From positions 124,001-188,000 of the forward strand of contig JADCRZ010000004.1 in assembly GCA_015069695.1 (NCBI GenBank): a stretch of DNA of 64,000 nt, read 5' to 3'. The notes beneath the pieces were generated by a model. The model made no database searches and was not told the DNA's origin. It was given only the letters and a program-made list of their open reading frames with translations. Made by a program: the position numbers and the translations under genes. Shown piece by piece: positions 16,718 to 24,200 of this stretch. The stretch is from Williamsia sp. (GTDB lineage Bacteria > Bacteroidota > Bacteroidia > Chitinophagales > Chitinophagaceae). Each line of letters opens with the position of its first letter. Position 1 is the first letter of the stretch.

Positions 16718-17227
16718 TTACAAGCTGTTGTTCACGGTTGTGGTAGTCGTATCTGCCAGGTTCTTGGATGAATCTGTCATGTCCCTGAGTTTCTTGATCT
16801 GGTCATGTGATTCTCGCAGGGCAGCCTGCTGGTTGGCGATCAGCTGTCTTACTTCTACGGAAAGTGCTTCGTCTGAAGTCAGCGCCTCTTTGTATGCCTT
16901 CTGCGCAACATCTTCGCCATATTCATTTGAAGCAAGAATAGAATGGCGATCGTTGCCGGTAAAGGCAGCTTTTACATCCATCCAGGCGCGGTAAATTTTA
17001 CCGGAATTTGTTGTTCCATCAGCAGGATCTCCTCCCAGTTTTACCACTTCGCGGGAGAGTTCCGCTACATACTGCTGGCTCTGATCGGCCATGCGTTTAT
17101 AAATTGTTTTCAGGTCAACATCGTTGGCATCGGATTCTTTTATTGCTCTGTTGTATCCTTCAATTCTATCATTGTTAATTTTGATCAGGTCGTTCAGTAT
17201 TTCTCTGAGATTTTCATTGAGTTCCAT
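16718..17227 (-). CDS. PA2169/DUF2383-type four-helix-bundle protein
   Basis: A 169-aa helical protein of the PA2169 (DUF2383) family, related in fold to ferritin-like proteins. It starts ENLREILNDLIKINNDRIEGY, and Glu/Asp/His positions such as DRIEGYNRAIKES and LRESHDQIKKL lie on the helices, as expected for this family; whether metal is bound is unknown. It is cytosolic. Family members are often found with general stress genes. It is transcribed alone, ends at a strong terminator and is divergent from the histone-like gene at 17428. Its upstream region resembles that of the ferritin-like gene at 18094-18750, hinting at common control. Confidence 0.88.
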   Translation of the reverse strand: MELNENLREILNDLIKINNDRIEGYNRAIKESDANDVDLKTIYKRMADQSQQYVAELSREVVKLGGDPADGTTNSGKIYRAWMDVKAAFTGNDRHSILASNEYGEDVAQKAYKEALTSDEALSVEVRQLIANQQAALRESHDQIKKLRDMTDSSKNLADTTTTTVNNSL

Positions 17228-17266
17228 AACAATTTATTTTAGTGAGTTAATACAATCATAGGTGTT

Positions 17267-17281
17267 GAAAAAATCGTGCCC
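17267..17281 (-). promoter_or_regulatory. Element shared with the DUF892 gene: GGGCACGATTTTTTC
   Basis: The minus-strand element GGGCACGATTTTTTC ends 40 bases before the start codon at 17227. A related element, TGGCATATTTTTTAG, lies at exactly the same distance before the start at 18750. It resembles the -24 half of a sigma-54 promoter but lacks the invariant GC of the -12 half. Its function is inferred from position only. Confidence 0.4.
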
Positions 17282-17427
17282 GATTTAAGACATGCCACAA
17301 CTCAGGTGTGCATTGCAGTTATATACATTCTTTGCACATTCCTGAAAGCATGCGCCAGATTGATCATGATGTGGAATTTAATACCCTACCTTTATCAGAC
17401 CGATTGTTTCACTAAAAATTATTTATC

Positions 17428-17799
17428 ATGGCAAAGTATTCAAGAACCTCCCAGAAAAAAGTGCAGGATGCTATGCACGAAATGAAAACAGGGAAATTAA
17501 AGAGTGGCAGGAGCGGGAAAAAAGTTACCAATCCAAAACAGGCCATCGCCATCGGACTTTCTGAAGCCCGGGAAAAAGGAGCCAAAGTACCACCGCCGCC
17601 AAAAAAGAAAGCGGCCAAAAAAGCTGCAAAGAAGGCCGCACCCAAAAAAGCAGCTGTAAGAAAGGCGGCGCCTAAGAAGGTTGCAGCCAAAAAAGCGGCA
17701 CCGAAGAAAGCTGCAGTTAAAAAAGCCGCGCCCAAAAAAGCAGCTGCAAAAAAAGCGGCTCCCAAAAAGGCAGCCGCTAAAAAATCATCGAGGCGTTAA
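17428..17799 (+). CDS. Histone H1-like protein with DUF6496-type N-terminus and AKKAA tail
   Basis: A 123-aa, extremely basic protein. Residues 1-50 form a small domain (SGRSGKKVTNPKQAIAIGLS) of the DUF6496 type. Residues 55-123 are a low-complexity tail built from repeats of the form AAPKKAAxKK, like the tails of eukaryotic linker histone H1 and bacterial H1-like proteins. The likely role is nonspecific DNA binding or nucleoid compaction in the cytoplasm; this is inference from composition. It is divergent from the four-helix protein and convergent with SemiSWEET, 25 bases away. The repeats make the reverse strand look open as an Ala/Phe-rich frame, which is an artefact. Confidence 0.88.
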   Translation: MAKYSRTSQKKVQDAMHEMKTGKLKSGRSGKKVTNPKQAIAIGLSEAREKGAKVPPPPKKKAAKKAAKKAAPKKAAVRKAAPKKVAAKKAAPKKAAVKKAAPKKAAAKKAAPKKAAAKKSSRR

Positions 17800-17824
17800 C
17801 GTACTATAAAATTTTCCTGCTGAT

Positions 17825-18097
17825 TTAAGATTTGTATTTAAGCTTGAGGCTGGCTACAGCCACGTTCAACACAACTGAAATACAGTTGGTGATGATGATA
17901 GGCTTGTCGTCTTTCAGTACACCATAATAGATCCACAACGACACACCGGAAATCAGCACAATCAGCATAAAAAACGATACATCACCGGCTTTCTTTTCCT
18001 TGAGTGTTTTGATCAGCTGAGGCAGCATGGATACAGAGGTGAGAAAGCCGGCTACCAGGCCAATTACCTGGGTAGAGACTGCTATGAAATGGGTCAT
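17825..18097 (-). CDS. SemiSWEET sugar transporter
   Basis: A 90-aa membrane protein with three helices (about 7-27, 39-59, 66-85), the size and pattern of a bacterial SemiSWEET (MtN3/PQ-loop family). The first helix contains the conserved Pro in LTSVSMLPQLIKTLKEK, the PQ motif. Two copies dimerise to form a transporter, typically for sugars, working by facilitated diffusion. Its start codon overlaps the stop of the ferritin-like gene by 4 bases (ATGA type), so the two are translationally coupled, an unexpected partnership. The substrate is unknown. Confidence 0.9.
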   Translation of the reverse strand: MTHFIAVSTQVIGLVAGFLTSVSMLPQLIKTLKEKKAGDVSFFMLIVLISGVSLWIYYGVLKDDKPIIITNCISVVLNVAVASLKLKYKS

Positions 18098-18750
18098 TCT
18101 TCTTCTCCTGCAGCCTGGTTGTTTACACTTGATTCTGCAATGTCTGAGAGCAGCTGATCAGCTTGCTTTTCTTCCTGCAATGTTTGAGCGAGGATATCAG
18201 CAATATCATTTTTCCCCAAGGTTTTGCTTACTTGCACCAAACCACCATAGGTAGCAATCTCGTAGTGCTCAACTTTCTGAGCGGCCATGATCAAAGCTGC
18301 ATCGCGTGTTTTGGTACCTTTCTGGGTCTCATCGATGATGCTTTCGGCTTCCTTCGTAATGCCTTCCATCGCATCGCATTTTTTAGCCTGCGGCTTTTTG
18401 CCCAGGATGCCGAAAACCTGTTCCAACCGGTCAATCTGTTGCAGTGTTACTTCCAGGTGATCCTGAAATGCTTTTTTTACTTCGTCTGAAGTAGCTGCTT
18501 TGGCCAGCTTCGGCAAGGCTTTCGTCAAATGCTTTTCAGCCCAATAGATGTCTTTTACTGAATCCAGCATAAACTCCTGCAACATCGAACTGTCTTCACT
18601 TTCACTGAATGTTTTCTTTGCTCTGGGCGCTGGTTTGGCCGGCGCTTTGGACACTGACCTTGCGACGGATTTAGAGGCAGGTTTAGGTGCTGCTTTTTTT
18701 GCGGACTTCGCGGACTTTTTTAATGGGGCACTTTTTTTCGCGGTAGCCAT
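18094..18750 (-). CDS. DUF892 (YciE/YciF) ferritin-like protein with Lys-rich N-terminal tail
   Basis: A 218-aa protein. Residues 1-48 are a basic, Ala/Lys/Pro-rich tail (KKSAKSAKKAAPKPASKSVA); residues 52-210 are a ferritin-like four-helix bundle of the DUF892/YciF type, with helix motifs DSVKDIYWAEKHLTKALPK, HLEVTLQQIDRLEQVFG and KVEHYEIATYGGL carrying the Glu/His residues of a possible di-iron site. YciF-type proteins are stress-induced in other bacteria. The tail resembles the DNA-binding tails of some Dps proteins, so binding to DNA is plausible. It is the first gene of a two-gene unit with SemiSWEET. Confidence 0.9.
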   Translation of the reverse strand: MATAKKSAPLKKSAKSAKKAAPKPASKSVARSVSKAPAKPAPRAKKTFSESEDSSMLQEFMLDSVKDIYWAEKHLTKALPKLAKAATSDEVKKAFQDHLEVTLQQIDRLEQVFGILGKKPQAKKCDAMEGITKEAESIIDETQKGTKTRDAALIMAAQKVEHYEIATYGGLVQVSKTLGKNDIADILAQTLQEEKQADQLLSDIAESSVNNQAAGEEE

Positions 18751-18789
18751 AACTGTAATTTTAATGGTTTAATATATACCCAACAGTAA

Positions 18790-18804
18790 CTAAAAAATAT
18801 GCCA
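18790..18804 (-). promoter_or_regulatory. Element shared with the four-helix gene: TGGCATATTTTTTAG
   Basis: The minus-strand element TGGCATATTTTTTAG ends 40 bases before the ATG at 18750, matching the position of GGGCACGATTTTTTC before the gene starting at 17227. The following leaders are also alike (TATTAAACCATTAAAAT against TATTAACTCACTAAAAT). It is a candidate common promoter. Confidence 0.4.
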
Positions 18805-18851
18805 CGGGTATAAGCTCCTTCTTTCCTTATAAACGATGGTTTAGTAAGCTA

Positions 18852-18888
18852 CAATGCCCCTTTCACGTAGATTAATTTCTACGCATTG
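18852..18888 (-). repeat. Nested inverted repeat downstream of tamL
   Basis: CAATGC (18852-18857) pairs with GCATTG (18883-18888), and inside it GTAGA (18867-18871) pairs with TCTAC (18878-18882). It lies about 30 bases past the tamL stop. There is no T-run on the minus strand, so it may be an RNA 3'-end structure rather than an intrinsic terminator. Confidence 0.4.
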
Positions 18889-18916
18889 CAACGACTTCAT
18901 GCAAGCTCCTCCGTCT

Positions 18917-21262
18917 TTAGAATGGATACCCGATACCTAAATTATAAACCAGGTTGTCCTTGCGCCACGCAGGTGATTTATCAAATATTCCGATCTGGTC
19001 GAAGACCCAGCGTTGCCCATCCGGCAGGTAAGGTTTTCTGACCGGGAAAGCTACATCCAGGCGCAATACAAGAATAGTAGCATCAAAGCGGAGACCCACT
19101 CCCGTACCCACAGCCAGCTCCTTTAAAAAATCTTTGGTGAACTTGCCACCGGGCTGTTCCGGGTTGTCGTTGTAAAGCCAGATATTTCCGGCATCCACAA
19201 AAATAGCTCCCTGTACGATGCTGAATAACTTTTGTCTTAACTCTGTATTGAACTCAAGCTTCAGGTCGCCCGTCTGTTCAGGATAAATATAGTTTTTACT
19301 TGTGTTGTTGATCAATGCCGGATTCAAATAAGTACCCGGGCCAACTGACCTGCTTCTGAATGCGCGCAAGCTGTTGGTACCTCCCACGAAGAACTGCTTT
19401 ACATAAGGCAATTCATAAGAGTTGCCATAAGGAACTCCGATGCCGGCAATGATCCGGTTTGCCCATGTAGTGCGTGGCCCCATTTTGCGGTAATATCTTA
19501 CGTCCGCTTCTGTTCTTACATACTGGGCAAACGGCACATTGAAAAGCCTGACCGTATCACCATTCTTTAGATCAGGCTGCGTGATGAGACCGGCTATGTT
19601 TCCTGATAGATCAAGATTGCCGTTGAAATAAAAACTGTTAACCGGCTGGTTGGTGACCTGGCTGTTGTAATTATAGTTATAGTTGGTTCCGAGGATCAGT
19701 TGTTTGTCTACCGTTCTTTGCAGAATAGGATAATTCACAATACTATCCCGGTAAGCCTTGGTTATGTTTAAGGGCAATACATAGTTGATACTGATCGGAT
19801 TGAGGGTATGCTCTTTCTTCGGGCTTTCTTTCCATGAGTAACCATAGGAAGCGCGGAAAGAGTTGAGGGTAAAATACTGTTGCCGGTTGATCAGCTCATA
19901 CGCCAGCTGGATATTTGTTTTTGGAATAAATCCGCTGCGGGTGTTCAGGTAAACAAACGGAATCAGATAACGTGGAAATGTAAGTGTTCCTTCCAATCCG
20001 GCCCTGTACGTGTTGGACCCTCTTGATGAACCGCTGATCTGCGCCTCCACTCCTCCAATGGCATTGATGGTAAGCAGTTCACCACCGCGGAAAAAGTTGC
20101 GGTTCCGCCAGCCTACCGTAAGCTGTGTTCCGGTAAAGTTGTTGGATTTGATGTTGCCGTTCAGTTCTGCATTTAGGGACTGTTTTGGGAGGGGCGTCAG
20201 ATAATAATATACATTCAACCGCGCAGGATAACCTGGTACGTCTTCAAAACGGTTTTTTACAAACTTGAAAACATTCAGGTTGATCAGGCGGTTGAGCGAT
20301 TGGTTGTGATCGGTTCTGCTGTAATAATCCTCCGGACTAAACCGCATAGCCTGTGAAAACAAACGTGGCTTGTAAAGATTTCTTCTGTCCACCACATAAA
20401 AGTCCTTGTACAGGATCGCATTGCGCTTGCTTGTATCTCCCGATACCAGGTTGTTCACACTGTAAGAAGGATAAATAAATACATCATTGATGGTATAAAT
20501 CCGCTTTCCTTCCTCCGGTGTACCGCGCTTGAACTGAACGTACATGTTTACCTTGTCATCTCCAATGGTGCTGTCGGCTTTTACGATCAGGTACTCCGGA
20601 TTGAAATAATAAAATCCTTCTTCTTTCAACCCGTCATCAATGCGAAGCCGCTCTGCTACTACCGCATCCAGGTTAAAAGGCTCGCCCGGCTTTAGCAGGG
20701 AAGCAGATGCGAGACCCCTGATGGCCCTGGATACCTCGCTGCTGTCGTTTTCAAAGATCACTTCCTTGATGGTATACTGCTGGTTTGTATTGACCTTGTA
20801 AACGGCCGTAGCCATGCGTTTTTTCACCACCGTATCTCCCTTTACATCTACCTGGAAATATCCCTGGTTCTCGAGGTGATTGTCTACGATCTGCACATTC
20901 TTGTCGAGATTAACACTGCTGAGCAAGACCGGTGGTTCCCCGAATTTATTTTTGAGCCAGGCAGCCGGTGAGTGTTTCTTTTTGGGATGACCGGCGATAT
21001 TGTATGCAAACAGCTTGTACCGGAACCCCAGGATGCTTGCATTGGGCTTGGGCCGCAGCAGGGTGTACAGTTCTGTTTTCATTTCCTTTTTGCTGCTGCG
21101 CTTGAGCTTGGGCTTCTTGGGACCGTTCAGGTCAATCTCAGCCCCCGTATACAAAGACTCACCTGGGGGCAGGTATTTTGTCGGGCTGCAGGCATTCATT
21201 CCTCCTACAAACAAAATCAAAACAGCGTAATAAAAAATAGAGGATCTCCTGGCTTTAGTCAT
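18917..21262 (-). CDS. tamL: TamL: lipoprotein member of the BamA/TamA (Omp85) family
   Basis: A 781-aa Omp85-family outer-membrane protein. Its first 25 residues form a lipoprotein signal peptide ending GGMNAC with the acylated Cys at 25, as known for TamA-like lipoproteins (TamL) of Bacteroidota. POTRA-like modules follow (LDKNVQIVDNHLENQGYF; YTIKEVIFENDSSEVSRAIR), then a 16-strand barrel in roughly the last 380 residues, with LKLEFNTELRQKLF and GTGVGLRFD near the end. With TamB it is thought to move lipids or barrel proteins to the outer membrane. The ATG at 21262 overlaps the tamB stop by 8 bases. The frame stays open 72 codons further upstream inside tamB, but that segment is only basic residues and no signal. 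Confidence 0.93.
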   Translation of the reverse strand: MTKARRSSIFYYAVLILFVGGMNACSPTKYLPPGESLYTGAEIDLNGPKKPKLKRSSKKEMKTELYTLLRPKPNASILGFRYKLFAYNIAGHPKKKHSPAAWLKNKFGEPPVLLSSVNLDKNVQIVDNHLENQGYFQVDVKGDTVVKKRMATAVYKVNTNQQYTIKEVIFENDSSEVSRAIRGLASASLLKPGEPFNLDAVVAERLRIDDGLKEEGFYYFNPEYLIVKADSTIGDDKVNMYVQFKRGTPEEGKRIYTINDVFIYPSYSVNNLVSGDTSKRNAILYKDFYVVDRRNLYKPRLFSQAMRFSPEDYYSRTDHNQSLNRLINLNVFKFVKNRFEDVPGYPARLNVYYYLTPLPKQSLNAELNGNIKSNNFTGTQLTVGWRNRNFFRGGELLTINAIGGVEAQISGSSRGSNTYRAGLEGTLTFPRYLIPFVYLNTRSGFIPKTNIQLAYELINRQQYFTLNSFRASYGYSWKESPKKEHTLNPISINYVLPLNITKAYRDSIVNYPILQRTVDKQLILGTNYNYNYNSQVTNQPVNSFYFNGNLDLSGNIAGLITQPDLKNGDTVRLFNVPFAQYVRTEADVRYYRKMGPRTTWANRIIAGIGVPYGNSYELPYVKQFFVGGTNSLRAFRSRSVGPGTYLNPALINNTSKNYIYPEQTGDLKLEFNTELRQKLFSIVQGAIFVDAGNIWLYNDNPEQPGGKFTKDFLKELAVGTGVGLRFDATILVLRLDVAFPVRKPYLPDGQRWVFDQIGIFDKSPAWRKDNLVYNLGIGYPF

Positions 21263-24200
21263 TGGTTTTTTCATTCGTGGTTTGAATATCTTTTTTGCGG
21301 TCGTCAGCAGCCGATATTTTTCCCTGGCTTTCTGCCTCCTTTTTTTTCCGCTGTTCTTCTTCAGCAGCTTTCTTCTTTTCCTGTTCTTCCTCTTCCTTGC
21401 GCCGCTGCTGTCTGACGGCCCGCTTTGCTTCCCTTTGCTTTTGTGAAAGAAATATCTGTTTGAATTTATTGTAATCAACGTTGATGATAAATCCTACACC
21501 GGTTTCAATGATATAGCCGTACAACACGCCTTCGTATTCATTCCTGCGGTAAGCGCGAAGCATGTAGCGGCCATCCTGGCTCAGCTTATAATCAATGGCC
21601 ACATTGCCTGCCAGGTTATTGGATCTTTGCTGGGCACCTGTTGTACTGTTTCCCTGTGCACCTTCCAGCTGGAAATTGCTACCTACGGTAACGGTCAGCC
21701 GGTCATTGAGCAGGCGTTTGGAAAGTGCCACGTTCAGGTCTGTCCGGTTGCTGCGTTCACCGGTCGTATAGTCATCCGTCCTGGAATCAACATCAAAATT
21801 GATGTCCACACCTTTGATCAGGTCTGATGCCAGGTTGTTCAACTGTTCGGTGAGCAGCTTGCTGACGCTGGAACGGGCAAAGCTTTCTGCAGTAGATCCA
21901 CCTGCTGCACCGCTGCTGGCGAATGGATTTTCTGTGATGAACCTGCCAAGGAGGAGAAGGGCAAAAACCTGTTTGTTCATTTCTGCCGGTTCCTGCCTGA
22001 GGGCCTGCAATCTGTTACTTACGGCATCCGTAACCTCCCTGCCTACATTGTAATTCTGGTTTTCAGGAAGTACAATGTCAAAGCTGAGATCAGGTTTCAT
22101 CAGGGCGCCTTTCATGATCAGGTCAACCTGGAATGGAAGCTTTTGCTTTAAGTAGGGAGAAACATTGCCTGCTCCACCGGTCAGCGATTGCTGCACCAGA
22201 TCATATGGAGCCGTTTTGGCCAGGTACACAGCCGTGAGGTCCACAGTTGCATCGGTCGGCTCGCCTGTCCATACAATGCGGCTGCCTTTCTGGATGTCAA
22301 ACCTGCGATGGAGCACATTGAATGACAGCTCGTAAGCACCCTCACTCAGTTCATAAGCCCCCGTCATCGTGATCTTTCCGCTTGGGTCGATGCCAGCGCT
22401 CAGGGTCGCTTCCCCTTTCACCCGCAGGAAATCACCGTTTCCTTCATCCACGATCACGTTAAATTCCGCGTTCTTATCAATGGTCAGGTTTACGGTAATA
22501 TCCAGCCCCATCATTTCGGACTTATTAAGCGAATCGTATTTCGCCATAAAGAGCGAATCATTGGGAACAGCATCCATATCTACAAACTCTACAATTCCCT
22601 CGCGCGCCTGTACGCCCGGCTCTGCCTGCGGCAGTACCACGGTAAGCCTTGTCTGGTTGTTCACAGTCAGGGATCCGTCTACAACCGGTTTTACCTGGGT
22701 GCCTTTGATGCGCAGGTCGCTGTTGAAGTAGAGTTGGCCGTAGTATACTTTGTTGTCTTTCCGGGTTGTATTCAGCGCCCTGAAATTGTTTGCCTGAAAC
22801 GTCAGGTCAAACACATAATCGGTCATGGTTTTTGTAAACACAGTTCCATCCAGCACAGCTGTATTGCCGGTAGAATCGCGAATTGTATACGTATCGAAAT
22901 GAACACCCTCATCATCAACCTTGATGCTTTCGTCGTCGATCCTGAAATAGCTGTTCAGCATGGTCAGGTTAAAGCCTGTCTTATTAAAATTCAGGTTGCC
23001 GTTGATGGAAGGTTTGGCCACCGTACCTGTAAAAGCAAAGTTTCCGGTCAGCGCCCCCGAAGCATTGCGGATGGCGCCCAGGGAAGCGCCCTCCAGCGTG
23101 CTGAGCAAAACCTGCCGGATGTCGAGCTTCATATCAAAATTGCTGCTGTCGCCCGGCAGCATGTTGTAATCGCCGGTAAGCTGGATGTCGTTGCCGCGGC
23201 CGGTGACCTTTACATCGGCTGCGTACTTGTTTGCAACTGTATTATTGACCTTTATATTCACCGTGCCTACCGTATCATTCTTTACGCTTACATCAGAAAT
23301 GGTGAGGTCGCTGGTGAAAGTGGGCTGCTTCATCAGATCGCTCGCCACGGCTTTTCCGTTCAGCGTGCCATCTACCAGCAGGGAATCAGACTGGACAAAA
23401 TTGGCCAGGGTGGCCAGCTTGAAATTGGAAAAGTTTACTTCCAGCGGAGAGTCTTCTTCAGAAGACTGGCTGTTGATGCTTAGTATCTGGTTGTTTTTGC
23501 TGAGCACAAAATTGCGCGCCGTAACATTGCCGGGGAATATGGTGATCAGATTATCGCCGGTAACAGTCCACGGGTCAGAGTCAAGCAGCAACTCCTGCGG
23601 GAAAATAGAGAACGTGTAAACGCCGGTACTGGGTTGAGCAAACAGGGCGTGTACCCGGTATTTGTCTTTAGAAGCTTTGTCTTTGATGTTCAGGGCAAAA
23701 TCGATCTTGTTTTCCGTGATCGAGGCATCGATCGCGGTTCCATATAAGGCGATGCTTTTTCCGCTGGTCAGCTGCTGCACAGTTGCCTTTACCCCCAGTT
23801 TTCCCTGGTTTGTACCTGCCTGTACAAGCAGGTTGGTAACTTTATTGGTTCCATACAGCACTTCCGGTGAACTCAGCGAAAAAGACCATCCGCTGTCGGT
23901 AGAAAAATGGCCGTTCATGTTCACCGGTTCCAGTCTTTGCAGATCAGGCAAAAATGCGGTCAGCAGCGGCTTGTTTACCAGTGAACCGGTTACCCTGAAA
24001 TCATAGGGATCCACCGGCTTTGCTTGTCCGGGCGGCATCACTTCAAAATAAGGCTGGATGGCCTGCAGGAATATATCACCCAATTGCGTCAGTTTATACC
24101 TGCCTTCAAGCCGCATGTTTAGCGGATCGGCACTCGCGCTCAGGAACTGTCCCCGTTCGTTTTGTCCGGCTTCCAGGGCAATGGTATCTACTTCCAGCCG

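Noticed and set aside
17412-17765. An Ala/Phe-rich open frame opposite the histone-like gene
   Set aside because: It is the reverse reading of AAPKKAA codon repeats; any frame of this repeat looks open and hydrophobic.
17600-17790. Tandem repeat resembling a CRISPR or minisatellite
   Set aside because: The repeat is protein-coding (Ala/Lys/Pro), has no spacers and varies at synonymous positions.
21263-21478. A 72-codon basic N-terminal extension of TamL
   Set aside because: It lies inside tamB in another frame and would bury the lipoprotein signal peptide; the ATG at 21262 is far better.
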